NCBI GenBank assembly: GCA_028688145.1
Contig: JAQTYU010000001.1
Span: 124,001-188,000 of the forward strand
Origin: Thiotrichaceae bacterium
GTDB taxonomy: Bacteria; Pseudomonadota; Gammaproteobacteria; Beggiatoales; Beggiatoaceae
DNA: 64,000 nt
Reading direction: 5' to 3'
Below are positions 45,406-55,634 of this stretch, in pieces. The position numbers and the translations under genes were made by a program. The notes beneath the pieces were generated by a model. It was not told the origin of the DNA, did no database searches, and worked only from the letters and a program-made list of their open reading frames with translations. Numbering within the stretch: position 1 is the first letter of the stretch; the number at the start of each line of letters is the position of its first letter.

Positions 45406-48006
45406 ATGCAATTTCTTGCGAATTTAAAGATCAAATACAAACTTGTCCTGATGTTATTTTTCCCCATGTTAGGACTGCTTTATTTTTCCCTAGACAACGT
45501 CTCCGAGAAAGCAAAAACCTATGAGGAGATGGCGGGTTTAGAGCAGTTAGCGGGTTTGATGGTTAAAGTCAGTGATTTAGTACATCAATTTCAACGTGAA
45601 CGCGGCGTGAGTGGATTTTATTTAATATCGCCGCAACCCCATTTATTACAAGAGCTGGCGCAAGAACGCGTCACCACCAATACCGCACTCAATAATTTGC
45701 AGCAAACCGCACAAACTTTAGATACGCATTATTTTGGGGATAGTTTCCGCATTGCCTTGGCGGAAATTTTAAAAGACGCGATTGAGGTTCATAAATACCG
45801 CGAACAAGTCGATCAACTCGCTCTGACTGAGCCTGAAGTGATCCGTGTTTACAGCGAATTAAATAATCAATTGATTAGCTTTATTGGGAAACTCACGAGT
45901 TATGGCAACAATAAAGGATTATTGAAAGGCGAATTGGCGTACATGAACCTGCTCACTGCCAAAGAAAATGCGGGTTTAGAACGTTCTTTGCTGACTCGTA
46001 TTTTTAAACAGCGTTACTTTGAACGCGGACAGTTTAAACAGTTTGTGATGCTGACCATCACCCAAGATTTATTTTTAGGGCGTAGTCTCAATCTTTATCT
46101 GGACGAAGAACAACGCGCCATTTTTAAAACCCGTTTGGCAGACAACATCCTTCAAGAAACTGAACGTTTGCGCAAATTGGTCTATTCGGCGGAATCAGAA
46201 GGTTTGATTAAAGAGGCAGACCCTGAGCATTGGTTCAAAGTACAAACGAAGAAGATAGAAATCCTCAAACAGTTAGAAGATATTTTAGGGCAAAGTATTT
46301 ACCAGAAAGCGACCTTTGTTAAAAATGATGCTTATCAAGATTTTATCCTGATTAGTGCGGGAACTGTGCTTATTTTCAGTTTGGCAGGCTTCTTGGCTTA
46401 TTTGATTCTCAAAGGCATCACCACCCGACTTAGCAATGCAGTGGGGGCGGCGTATTCGATAGCGGATGGGAATTTAGAAAATACGATTCATGTCGATAGT
46501 CTTGATGAAACGGGTAAATTACTCAAAGCCTTTTCCAAAATGCAGCGACAATTACGCGCCCGTCGTACCGAAGATAAACGTATTGCTGATGAAGCCTTGC
46601 GTTTAAATCGTGCCTTAGATGTGGTGACGACTAATGTCTTAATTGCGGATAATAATCACCAAATAATTTACTTAAATAATGCGGCAAGACAATTATTTGC
46701 TCGTGAACAATACAGTATTTCTAAAGACTTACCTAATTTTGATGTTGAGCGTTTACTGGGTGAGAAAATTGATCTGTTCCACAAAAATCCGCAACAGATT
46801 AACCAACACCTTGATCAATTATTAAGCAGTTATAAGTTTACAATTAACTTGGGGAATTTGATTTTAGATTCCACCATCACCCCCGTGATCAATAGCAACA
46901 ACGAACGCATTGGCACGGTCACGGAATTAACGGATCGCAGTTTAGAATTAGCCACCGAGCAAGAAATTAGCACCGTGTTAGCCGCAGCTTTACAGGGCGA
47001 TTTCAAACAACGCTTATCTCTGGAACATAAAACAGGATTTTTCCTGAATTTTAGCGAAAGTTTGAACCGTATTTTAGACACCAATCAGGCTATTTTTGAA
47101 GAAACTTTGCAGACTTTTGCCGCCTTGGCGAAAGGTGATTTAACCAAAGGTATCCGTAATCAATACTTGGGGGCGTTTGGACAACTGAAGCAAGATGCCA
47201 ACACCACTATCCAAAAATTGACCGCCGTGATGCAGACCATACAACAAACCGCACAGCGCGTGAATTCGACCGCAGCAGACATTGCGCAGGGCACCTCCAG
47301 TCTTAATCAGCGCACCGAGCAACAAGCTGCCTCTTTAGAAGAAACCGCCGCCAGCATGGAGCAAATGACCAGCACCGTGCAGCGCAATGCAGAACATGCG
47401 CATCAAGCAGCCCAGTTGGCAAAAGTGGCAAAGCAACAAGCAGAACAAGGCGGGGTGGTGATTAATAAAACCATTACCGCAATTCAGGCAATGAGCCAAA
47501 GCAGTCGCCAAGTGGCCGATATTATCGGAGTCATTGATGAAATTGCCTTTCAGACGAATTTATTAGCCCTGAATGCGGCGGTGGAAGCGGCGCGGGCGGG
47601 CGAGCATGGGCGCGGTTTTGCGGTGGTTGCCACTGAAGTGCGTAATTTGGCGCAACGCAGTGCAGCGGCGGCAAAAGAGATTAAAATCTTAATTAATCAC
47701 AGTGTAAGCACGGTCAATGAAGGCACTTTGTTGGCGAGTGAATCGGGGCACACTTTGGGTGAAATTCTCAAGGCGGTGCAACAGGTACATGAAATTATTG
47801 CTGAAATTGCCGCCGCTTCTATGGAGCAAACATTAGGGATTAATCAAGTTCATCTGGTGATTAATCAATTAGAAGAAATTACCCAACAAAATGCCAACTT
47901 AGCCCAAGCTTCAAACGTCGCCAGTGATGTGATGAAGCAGCAAGCCCAGAATTTAATGACACAAGTCAGCTTTTTCCAAATCCAGAATTCACAACAGCCG
48001 ATTTAA
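45406..48006 (+). CDS. Chemoreceptor with NIT sensor, HAMP and PAS domains
   Basis: 866 residues. TM1 about 13-30; the periplasmic part has '[20 protein letters not shown]' and a four-helix pattern typical of NIT (nitrate/nitrite-sensing type) domains; TM2 about 312-336 ('[20 protein letters not shown]'); HAMP to about 390; a PAS at about 400-510 ('[20 protein letters not shown]'); a signalling hairpin with '[20 protein letters not shown]' and '[20 protein letters not shown]'. No C-terminal pentapeptide for CheR docking. It lies 243 bp after cheW and shares its strand. The ligand is not proven; nitrate or nitrite is a reasonable guess for this type of bacterium. Confidence 0.88.
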   Translation: MQFLANLKIKYKLVLMLFFPMLGLLYFSLDNVSEKAKTYEEMAGLEQLAGLMVKVSDLVHQFQRERGVSGFYLISPQPHLLQELAQERVTTNTALNNLQQTAQTLDTHYFGDSFRIALAEILKDAIEVHKYREQVDQLALTEPEVIRVYSELNNQLISFIGKLTSYGNNKGLLKGELAYMNLLTAKENAGLERSLLTRIFKQRYFERGQFKQFVMLTITQDLFLGRSLNLYLDEEQRAIFKTRLADNILQETERLRKLVYSAESEGLIKEADPEHWFKVQTKKIEILKQLEDILGQSIYQKATFVKNDAYQDFILISAGTVLIFSLAGFLAYLILKGITTRLSNAVGAAYSIADGNLENTIHVDSLDETGKLLKAFSKMQRQLRARRTEDKRIADEALRLNRALDVVTTNVLIADNNHQIIYLNNAARQLFAREQYSISKDLPNFDVERLLGEKIDLFHKNPQQINQHLDQLLSSYKFTINLGNLILDSTITPVINSNNERIGTVTELTDRSLELATEQEISTVLAAALQGDFKQRLSLEHKTGFFLNFSESLNRILDTNQAIFEETLQTFAALAKGDLTKGIRNQYLGAFGQLKQDANTTIQKLTAVMQTIQQTAQRVNSTAADIAQGTSSLNQRTEQQAASLEETAASMEQMTSTVQRNAEHAHQAAQLAKVAKQQAEQGGVVINKTITAIQAMSQSSRQVADIIGVIDEIAFQTNLLALNAAVEAARAGEHGRGFAVVATEVRNLAQRSAAAAKEIKILINHSVSTVNEGTLLASESGHTLGEILKAVQQVHEIIAEIAAASMEQTLGINQVHLVINQLEEITQQNANLAQASNVASDVMKQQAQNLMTQVSFFQIQNSQQPI

Positions 48007-48157
48007 TCGATATTACCCGCTTAACTCGATGTAACAAGTGATTATCCCTGATTTAAATCTGAGATCAGAACTGATGCGTTTTAAAAACCTATCGGCTCTT
48101 TTAAGAAAGATCATGGGAGTGCTTGCCCTTTTTCTTATTTAATCTGAGACCTCAACT

Positions 48158-51100
48158 ATGACCCGTTGGTTTTTTCTCTTCCTCCTGTTCAGCTTGTCTC
48201 ACCTCCTGAGTGCCGCAGAAACCATTCCCGCCGAGACCACTTCCCTGAGTATTGATCCGCTCAATACTTCGATTATGAGTCCTGAACTGATTAGCCAACG
48301 TCAAGCAAGTTTAGCCGAGCTTGAGGCAAACTTAGCGCGAAAAAATGCCAAGTTGCAGACAGAACAGCAAGAATTACCCGCTAAAATCACCTTGCTGGAT
48401 GTCAATAAAGTTAATCAGAAAACCTTAGAAAATGCGATTTTAGAACGTGACACGGCACAAATTGAAGTCAAAAATGCAGAAGTGGAAGTTCAAAATTCTG
48501 AAAATGCACAGCGTGAACGTGTTAATTTAATTACCAAATTACAAAACGACCTGACTGTTTTACGCAGAATACCTGCCCCCGCCGATCAAGTCGATGCACA
48601 AACTCAGCAAATTGCCGAACTCGAAAAAAACATTGCCTTACAAAAAACTACCCGCGAATTAGACGATCGTCAATTACATATTAATAAGCAACGCAGTGAT
48701 TTGGCAGTTAGGCGTTTAGCTTATACAGAACAATGGGTTGCTGCGATTCAAAAGCTGTATCAAACCCGTCAAAAACAAGACTTAGCTGAACAAAATCAAC
48801 AAGAATGGCAACATTATTTAGAAGAAACGGCGGACTTACGCGCTCAATTAGAAAAAACCCAACTGCCGATACAACGCTATCTTTTAGAAATTAAATTGCA
48901 ACTGGCGGAAGAAAATCAGCAAAAACGGGCGCGTCAATTAAAGCTGCAAAATATTAAAAATCAGTTAGCTGAATTCGAGAGCATTAGCACACAACAAACT
49001 TCAAGAATCTCGCAGGAGATGATTAGACAAGTGGATGTGGTGGCGCATGAAATCCAAGATGCGAGCAATATTTTGGAAAGTAAGCTCAATATTTTGAATC
49101 AACAATTACAAGCCACTAAAAAGAATAATGAAGTTTTGACGGGCTCAGAGTTAAAAATTGGGAATGAGATTGAGAAAAATCTCGATAGCACGATTAAAGA
49201 ATTAACGCCGCAAATGGTGTTGATTGGTGAACTCAATTCGACTGCAACCCAGTATTTGAGCACTTTGACGACACGTTATCAAACCCGCTTGCGTGAAATG
49301 TTGTTGCGACACCGCATTCTGCCTAAAAATTGGGCAGAATGGCAGGATATTTTTAACGAAATCAGTATGCTCCCGACGATATTTTTGCAACAAGTGCTCA
49401 CCTCCACCCAAGGTTTTATTCAAACTTTTCAACGCATGAGCGCGGGTTCTGTGGTGATGTTAGGTTTGGGAAGTGTGCTGTGGCTTGCGGTGTTTTTATG
49501 GATTTACAGTTTACTCGGAGATTTGCTTAAACAATTAGATCATCCGAATGCCGTCAGGGTGCAAAGTGAGGTTTGGTTGCGCCTACTGCGCATGAATTTA
49601 ATGGGTTTAGCGATTACAGGCATTATTTTACTGGTCACTTGGATTGCCCAGCCGCGCCATTCCAGCCTCTTGCTCACCCATACGCTAGTGTTTTTATGGT
49701 TAGGGGTGAAGTTTCCCTTAAATCTTTCGCATTTGATTTTAGCAGGTCGCTATCTTTCCAATATTCGGCAACGTTCTAAAATTTACCAGCAATTGCGCTG
49801 GAGCGTGATTGCGACAGGAACGTTTACGGCAATTACTTCCATCGTGCATTTATTGCCGATTTCTTTGATCTTACGCGATTTATTCGACAGCGTGTTCATG
49901 TTGATGTTATCCGTCACCACTTTTCCCGTGTTATTTATTCGACGCATTACCTTGGCAATGCTAGAAGATAGCTTAAAAGGCTATTGGCTTTCTGTGGTGA
50001 GTTTGAGCAGCTTATTATTGCCCTTATCAATTTTTGCCGTCGCGGTGCTGGGTTTGGTAGGCTACATCAATTTGGGCTGGACGGTTGCAAAATTGCTCAG
50101 CCTATTTTTATGCGTGTTCACACTGTGGCTGATTATGCGCGGCTTGCTGTCTGACCTGATTGGTTTGTTGAAAAATTTTGCCCTGCAACACAGTCAATAT
50201 GGTTTGTTATGGACGCAAGATATTATTCCTTTATTGCATAAACTCTTAGACACTGCCTTGATTTTGCTGGGAATTGCTTGCTTTTTTTGGATTAATGGCT
50301 GGTATAGCGATGTAGCAGTCATGGAAAATGTCAGAAGTTTTTGGCATTACCCCTTGCTGAAAATGTTACGCATACAAGTCACCATTGGTAACTTGTTGCT
50401 ATTGGGTTTCAGTCTGTGGCTGATTTTTTGGTTTGGACGTTGGGCGCGTCAAATTACCTATCGTTGGATTTATTCTAATATCAGTGACTTAGGGGTTAGA
50501 AATAGCTTATCGGTCTTTACTCAATATGCGGTGATTTTAATTGGTTTATTAGTCACCTTGCGGCTGGTTGGGGTGGATTTAACCACACTCACGGTGTTTG
50601 CAGGCGCGTTGGGGGTGGGGATTGGGTTTGGGCTACAAAATATTGCCAATAATTTCATCAGCGGGATTTTATTATTGATTGAACGTCCCTTGCGCACGGG
50701 CGATGTGGTCAATATTTCCCAATTTGAAGGCACGGTTACTCACATCGGTATCCGTTCCTTGACCTTGACCACGGCAGAAAATCAAGAAGTGATCATGCCC
50801 AATTCGGAATTATTGTCGCGGGCGTTTGTGAATTTGACCCACAGCGATTCCAGCGTGCGCACGACTTTGTACATCAGCACCAGTTATGACGATGATCCTC
50901 ATGAAGTCGTGCAGATATTACGAGATATTTTGTATGAAACTTCGGATGTGTTGAAAGAGCCGCCTGCCCAAGCTTTGTTGTGGGATTTTGGGGATTTTTC
51001 GGTGAAATTTCGGATTGATTTCTTCGTGAATTTACAACAGGCTAGTCGTAGTCAGGTGCGTTCACGTCTATTTATGACGATTTGGGATCGTTTTAAAACA

Positions 51101-51217
51101 GCGGGAATTACCATGCCCTATCCGCGTCGTGAAATTTACATGAAATCGGGTCATCTGGGAAATGTTGAAGAACCGACTGAAGAATTGAATGAAGTTGTGC
51201 CAAGGTCACCTAGGTAG
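48158..51217 (+). CDS. Large MscS-family mechanosensitive channel (MscK/KefA-like)
   Basis: 1019 residues. Signal peptide ('MTRWFFLFLLFSLSHLLSAA'), a long periplasmic coiled-coil region (about 45-400, Gln/Glu/Leu-rich), around ten membrane helices (430-800), then the MscS pore and beta domain: 'TVFAGALGVGIGFGLQNIAN' and 'NFISGILLLIERPLRTGDVV', 'EGTVTHIGIRSLTLTTAENQ', 'IMPNSELLSRAFVNLTHSD'. This is the size and layout of MscK/YjeP. It releases solutes on hypo-osmotic shock. Confidence 0.92.
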   Translation: MTRWFFLFLLFSLSHLLSAAETIPAETTSLSIDPLNTSIMSPELISQRQASLAELEANLARKNAKLQTEQQELPAKITLLDVNKVNQKTLENAILERDTAQIEVKNAEVEVQNSENAQRERVNLITKLQNDLTVLRRIPAPADQVDAQTQQIAELEKNIALQKTTRELDDRQLHINKQRSDLAVRRLAYTEQWVAAIQKLYQTRQKQDLAEQNQQEWQHYLEETADLRAQLEKTQLPIQRYLLEIKLQLAEENQQKRARQLKLQNIKNQLAEFESISTQQTSRISQEMIRQVDVVAHEIQDASNILESKLNILNQQLQATKKNNEVLTGSELKIGNEIEKNLDSTIKELTPQMVLIGELNSTATQYLSTLTTRYQTRLREMLLRHRILPKNWAEWQDIFNEISMLPTIFLQQVLTSTQGFIQTFQRMSAGSVVMLGLGSVLWLAVFLWIYSLLGDLLKQLDHPNAVRVQSEVWLRLLRMNLMGLAITGIILLVTWIAQPRHSSLLLTHTLVFLWLGVKFPLNLSHLILAGRYLSNIRQRSKIYQQLRWSVIATGTFTAITSIVHLLPISLILRDLFDSVFMLMLSVTTFPVLFIRRITLAMLEDSLKGYWLSVVSLSSLLLPLSIFAVAVLGLVGYINLGWTVAKLLSLFLCVFTLWLIMRGLLSDLIGLLKNFALQHSQYGLLWTQDIIPLLHKLLDTALILLGIACFFWINGWYSDVAVMENVRSFWHYPLLKMLRIQVTIGNLLLLGFSLWLIFWFGRWARQITYRWIYSNISDLGVRNSLSVFTQYAVILIGLLVTLRLVGVDLTTLTVFAGALGVGIGFGLQNIANNFISGILLLIERPLRTGDVVNISQFEGTVTHIGIRSLTLTTAENQEVIMPNSELLSRAFVNLTHSDSSVRTTLYISTSYDDDPHEVVQILRDILYETSDVLKEPPAQALLWDFGDFSVKFRIDFFVNLQQASRSQVRSRLFMTIWDRFKTAGITMPYPRREIYMKSGHLGNVEEPTEELNEVVPRSPR

Positions 51218-51223
51218 CTGTGT

Positions 51224-51252
51224 AGTTTGGGTTGCCATTGACAACCCAAACT
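51224..51252. terminator. Hairpin between convergent genes
   Basis: AGTTTGGGTTG and CAACCCAAACT are perfect 11-bp complements with a 7-nt loop between the MscS channel gene (+) and the exported-protein operon (-). No clear T-run follows. Confidence 0.55.
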
Positions 51253-51270
51253 TACGCATTCTACAAATTA

Positions 51271-53418
51271 CTATTCAATAACAGTCGTTAAAGGTAGTTT
51301 GGTGATAAACGACTCACCTGTTTCTAAACGATACCCTACAAAAACTTGTAGATGACCTTTGGCTGAGAAATTACCTTTAAACAAGGGCAACTCGTTGATG
51401 GTTTCCAGTTGGATGTTCTTACGAAATGCTAATAGGCTGGCAGGCTTTCCATCCCATTCTCGAACCGTACCTTTATCATCTAACACACTGAATAAAATAG
51501 GCTCACTGTCAGCGGTTTTTTGATAAGTGGCATATACGATCATGTCAGCGTTTTTGCCAACATGGGTAGCATCAGGCGCAGTTCTCATGCTGATTTCAAC
51601 AGGAACGCTTTGTTTATGTGCAACATGAGACTTGAAGTCTTCTTTATTGACTTTGATGCCTGCCGCAATGCGCGTTTTTGTCGTAATCGATTTGCCTTGT
51701 GCGTCTGTGGCATTGGTTTCTTGTAAGGGCAATACGGAGGGACTTACAATGACAGTTGCACCCTTTTCGATGATGACATTTTCACCCAATTGGACATTTA
51801 TCACGATACTGCCTGCGCGAATCGTCAGATTACTCAAAACAGAAGTGCCTGTAATATCCCCTATAACCATGCCATCTACATTGCCACCTGATAAGTGTGC
51901 ATTGGCTTCTAATCTTATATCTCGAACCACACCACCCACTTTGCTGGCATTGGTGATGTTTCCTCCCACTATTCCACCACTGAATTGACCACCCACGAAG
52001 GTAATGTCTCTGGTTGTACCCTGATTGATGATATAGCCTGTTAATGAGCCTCCTGTTAAGACAGCACCTTCTGCAACGGTAGAGTTAGAAATCATGCCTG
52101 CACTGATTGCATTCCCTTTAAGCGTTAGCCCAGAGACACTAACATCTTTTTCAATGTTTGCGTTTTCAATGGTCCGATTTTGTCCAGCACAAGAAAAACT
52201 CAGGGTTGTCGAAGTTGGACAATCAGGTGCTGAAATAACAGGTTTTGGTAATACAGCGGAATCAGTTGAACCCGTACTTGCTTGTGTGGAAACATTGCCT
52301 TTGCCAATTGCCAAGCTGGTGATACTTTCCGTTGTGGAGAAACTTCCTTGTTGTACGCCTTCACTGTCGAAAATTCGCACTTCTTTGCCATTCACTTCAG
52401 CAACGATAATTTCTGCTATGCCATCACCGTTAATGTCACCGACAGCAATCAGTAAGCCATTGTTTCCTGAAAATGCGTCAAACTCCGTTAGCAACTGGTT
52501 ATCGGTATAAACTTCAATGCGACTGCCTGCACTTGCCATCGCTACAACAATTTCAGGCACACCATCCCCATCAAGGTCTCCCACACCGACATTGACCCCG
52601 TGAACAACGTTGGGTGTTGTTCCTCCCGTCGTTGTCGGAGAGCTTTGAGCACATTCACCCAAGGTATCACCATGTTTCAAATGTGCTTTGATTGCAGGCG
52701 CAGGTAAATACAGTGTGTTTTTGCCTTTGTGACAAATTGCGGTTTTACCTTGATTGTTAGAAGACGTAGAACTCGATGTAGTCGTGCTCGAACTATTTGT
52801 AGCACTGCCGAAAACTTTGAGTGGGCTACCATTGATAGTGATTTCATCGGCTGTTTTTAAGCCGATGATGACATCTGGTGTGCCATCGCCATTAACATCT
52901 ACCGTAATGTTTCCAGTTGAAGCAGCGACTTGTCCAGTAAATGCCTTACCGTCTGGGGTGTAAGCTAGCTGAGGATTTTGGCTTGTACCCACAAGGATCA
53001 GCGTTTCGCCCGCCACACTTTTCCGTAAATAAACAAAAATGGTATCACCACCCACATAGCCATTATCATCTGCTTGTGCGCCGATAGCGACTACTCGGTC
53101 TTCTGTGATAATGTCAGGTGCTCGATAAATGACTGCCCTTAAATCATCGCTGTTTTTTAGCAATTGTCCTGTTGGGGTGCACCACACCAAGTTAGTTTGA
53201 CCTTGTGCCACGATTTCTGCTTTCAGTCGGAGGGTTTCACCCGCTTTCAGTTGTGGCAAGGTCTGCCCAAGGATTTTAATCGTGGGCGGTGTTATTTCTG
53301 GTGGTGCTTCTCGATAGGAATAGGATTCACCCAAACAAGACTCCACGGCTTGAGCCTGTGAAGTAAGCGGAAACATGGCTAATAACAAGCTACTCATTTT
53401 TAACGTTTTCGTTAACAT
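51271..53418 (-). CDS. Exported FG-GAP / beta-helix protein
   Basis: 715 residues with signal peptide ('MSSLLLAMFPLTSQAQAVES' region). FG-GAP-like Ca-binding repeats: 'DVNGDGTPDVIIGLKT', 'GVGDLDGDGVPEIVVAMASA', 'VGDINGDGIAEIIVAE'. A segment 'AICHKGKNTLYLPAPAIKAH' with 'LKHGDTLGEC' is a His/Cys motif seen in exported proteins. Residues about 420-560 form a regular Gly/Asn/Ile repeat ('GGSLTGYIINQGTTRDITFV') like a beta-helix. Third gene of a minus-strand operon, 12 bp after the SLH/IPT-like gene. Probably a surface protein. Confidence 0.75.
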   Translation of the reverse strand: MLTKTLKMSSLLLAMFPLTSQAQAVESCLGESYSYREAPPEITPPTIKILGQTLPQLKAGETLRLKAEIVAQGQTNLVWCTPTGQLLKNSDDLRAVIYRAPDIITEDRVVAIGAQADDNGYVGGDTIFVYLRKSVAGETLILVGTSQNPQLAYTPDGKAFTGQVAASTGNITVDVNGDGTPDVIIGLKTADEITINGSPLKVFGSATNSSSTTTSSSTSSNNQGKTAICHKGKNTLYLPAPAIKAHLKHGDTLGECAQSSPTTTGGTTPNVVHGVNVGVGDLDGDGVPEIVVAMASAGSRIEVYTDNQLLTEFDAFSGNNGLLIAVGDINGDGIAEIIVAEVNGKEVRIFDSEGVQQGSFSTTESITSLAIGKGNVSTQASTGSTDSAVLPKPVISAPDCPTSTTLSFSCAGQNRTIENANIEKDVSVSGLTLKGNAISAGMISNSTVAEGAVLTGGSLTGYIINQGTTRDITFVGGQFSGGIVGGNITNASKVGGVVRDIRLEANAHLSGGNVDGMVIGDITGTSVLSNLTIRAGSIVINVQLGENVIIEKGATVIVSPSVLPLQETNATDAQGKSITTKTRIAAGIKVNKEDFKSHVAHKQSVPVEISMRTAPDATHVGKNADMIVYATYQKTADSEPILFSVLDDKGTVREWDGKPASLLAFRKNIQLETINELPLFKGNFSAKGHLQVFVGYRLETGESFITKLPLTTVIE

Positions 53419-53430
53419 GATTTGTTTCCC

Positions 53431-55629
53431 TTACTGAACGGTTACGGTGGAGTTGTACAACTCTCTGCCTGGTGTGATAACAGTATCATCAGGTGCTTTT
53501 ACGTCGGGTTCAGCTTTGATGATAATGGACATCGATCCAGTGTCTGTAGGTGTACATTGGAAAGTACGTATATTGGCATTACCCGCAAACATCTGCAAAC
53601 CTGTACAAGTCTTAATCCAAGCTGCTGTTGTATCGAGTAGGCTCGCCCCAGTAATTGTAAAGACGGTGGGCTGCTTCGATGTCACTGTGGAGGGTGTCAC
53701 ACTATCGACTTTTGGCGTTCCCCAACGATAATCAATGTTAAATTTAAGCAGTTCTCTACCATCATTGTTATCCTTCACGACACCACTATGCGTGGTTGCT
53801 TTGTAACCTGGTGTACAACGGAATTGTCTACGTTCTGCCGTGCCCCCTACAATTTGTGGAACAGAGGATGTGCCTTGATTAGGACTAGAACATTCATCGA
53901 GGTACAAAGCGGTTTTATCTGATAAACAGCTGCCTGTGACGGTGAATGTGATTTCTTCACCTAAACGCACAAATACTGAAGGGTCAATACTGCTTACACT
54001 GCTGGACGTGCAGTTTTGTGGCGGCGTAGTGGGTGTGACGACATTGGTCGGTGGCGTAGAAGTATCACCGGGTAAAGTGACAGGCGCGACAACGCCTTCA
54101 ACCTGAACAGTGCTGCTGTACAATAATTTACCTGTGCTGTCTGTCATTTTCGCAGTTTTACTTCCAATGAGCGTTGGGGTGCATTGATAAGTTTGTTTGT
54201 CTGCGGCATGACTTAAGCGGGTGATATTGCTGCAATCTTGTATAGACAATGACATGGTTTCAGCTAAGTTGAGACCATGCACGGTAAATATGGTGCTTTG
54301 GTTCAATTGGGCTTTGTAGGGGGAGACAGTTAATACTAGGGCTTTCGTTGCTGTGTCGCCCATGTCTGTACATGCCATTACACCAAATTTAGCAATGCAA
54401 AGCATTTGTGCCATTTCTGAACGTTTGAGGGCACTGCCAGGTTGGAAAGTGCCGTCTTTGTAGCCTTGTGCAATACGAGCAGCTTGAACCGCGTAGATAT
54501 AAGGGTAGTACCATTGCTGTTTATCTGTGACATCAGAGTAAACTTTGTTAGGGGCTTTGCCTTGTTGATAGTCAATTGCCAATTGTTTGAGGTCTGGATA
54601 TGCTAACACCAATACTTTTGAGGCTTCTGCACGGGTGATGGCTTTGTCGGGGCAGAATAGATTTTTAGTGGTGTCGCAGCCTTGAATCAGTCCTAACGTT
54701 TTAGCATATTGAACTTCTGGCGCATACCATTTGTCTTTGCTCACGTCGGCAAAGGGGTCAGCGGTCAGGGGCGATGGGGTTTTGCCTTGTTCTAAGGAAC
54801 GGACGAGGGCTGTCGTGAATTCGGCTCGATTTGCGTCATTGTTGGTGCCAAAAGTGGCTGATATGCCGTTGTTGTAGCCTTCAATAATGCCTTCTTTCCA
54901 CAGTTTGATGATGGGTTTAGTCGCCCATTGGTTGGGGCATACATCTTTGAAGGGGAAGCAACCGACATAAATTTCTTGTCCGTTGGCATCACGCACATTC
55001 AGTCTGACAGGTTGTGATAAGCTGTCAAAAGTAGTGCCCGTGGCTTGATACAGGTTGAAAGTTACACCATCGGGAGTCCATGTGGCTTGAATGGGTTGAC
55101 CGTTGAGTGTGATAGTTCCTGCTGTACTGAGGTTGATACTCGGCAAATTGCTTGTGAGCGTCACAGTGCCAAGACGTGGGTCTGTATTGGTAGCAGTGGC
55201 TGGTTGCACTGGAATCGTGACTGTTGCTACGTTGATGTAACCCAGTGTATCTCCTACCAAAATTAAAAATTTAACTTGGCTGATTGAGGCATCATTCGGT
55301 GGCGTAAAACTAACTGTTGCATAGTTATTTGTCACGCTGTCTGCGGTTTCTGCAAAAGTGCCTGAATCTGCACACCACACAAAGAAGGGATAACCGCCAT
55401 TTTGTGTGTCAACAGTGGCTTTTGTATTCAATGTGATTGCTTGACCTTGCACAAACTTGGTGGGTAGGCTGGCAATTTGCACTGAGGGTAACACAACATT
55501 TGGTAACGGGTTTTGTTGTTCGTATTCGTTACCAATGCAAATAGCCTTCACTTGAGTTGTGATAAGTGCCAAACTAACTAACAGCATTACCCCAAACACA
55601 GTCCAAAAACAAGAGAGTTGTTTTTTCAT
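53431..55629 (-). CDS. Exported SLH-domain protein with three IPT-like modules
   Basis: About 732 residues from ATG 55629, placed by AAGGAG 8 nt upstream; the in-frame GTG at 55638 only overlaps the previous stop. Signal peptide 'MKKQLSCFWTVFGVMLLVSL'. Three SLH domains near residues 230-420 ('PFADVSKDKWYAPEVQYAKT', 'CPDKAITRAEASKVLVLAYP', 'GYKDGTFQPGSALKRSEMAQ'). Then three similar modules with 'STIFTVHGLNLAETMSLSIQ', 'EITFTVTGSCLSDKTALYLD', 'TVFTITGASLLDTTAAWIKT', each followed by a paired Cys and '.QFRCTP'. SLH domains anchor proteins to cell-wall polymers in other phyla; in a Gram-negative gammaproteobacterium their target is unclear. Confidence 0.82.
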   Translation of the reverse strand: MKKQLSCFWTVFGVMLLVSLALITTQVKAICIGNEYEQQNPLPNVVLPSVQIASLPTKFVQGQAITLNTKATVDTQNGGYPFFVWCADSGTFAETADSVTNNYATVSFTPPNDASISQVKFLILVGDTLGYINVATVTIPVQPATATNTDPRLGTVTLTSNLPSINLSTAGTITLNGQPIQATWTPDGVTFNLYQATGTTFDSLSQPVRLNVRDANGQEIYVGCFPFKDVCPNQWATKPIIKLWKEGIIEGYNNGISATFGTNNDANRAEFTTALVRSLEQGKTPSPLTADPFADVSKDKWYAPEVQYAKTLGLIQGCDTTKNLFCPDKAITRAEASKVLVLAYPDLKQLAIDYQQGKAPNKVYSDVTDKQQWYYPYIYAVQAARIAQGYKDGTFQPGSALKRSEMAQMLCIAKFGVMACTDMGDTATKALVLTVSPYKAQLNQSTIFTVHGLNLAETMSLSIQDCSNITRLSHAADKQTYQCTPTLIGSKTAKMTDSTGKLLYSSTVQVEGVVAPVTLPGDTSTPPTNVVTPTTPPQNCTSSSVSSIDPSVFVRLGEEITFTVTGSCLSDKTALYLDECSSPNQGTSSVPQIVGGTAERRQFRCTPGYKATTHSGVVKDNNDGRELLKFNIDYRWGTPKVDSVTPSTVTSKQPTVFTITGASLLDTTAAWIKTCTGLQMFAGNANIRTFQCTPTDTGSMSIIIKAEPDVKAPDDTVITPGRELYNSTVTVQ

Positions 55630-55634
55630 AAAGT

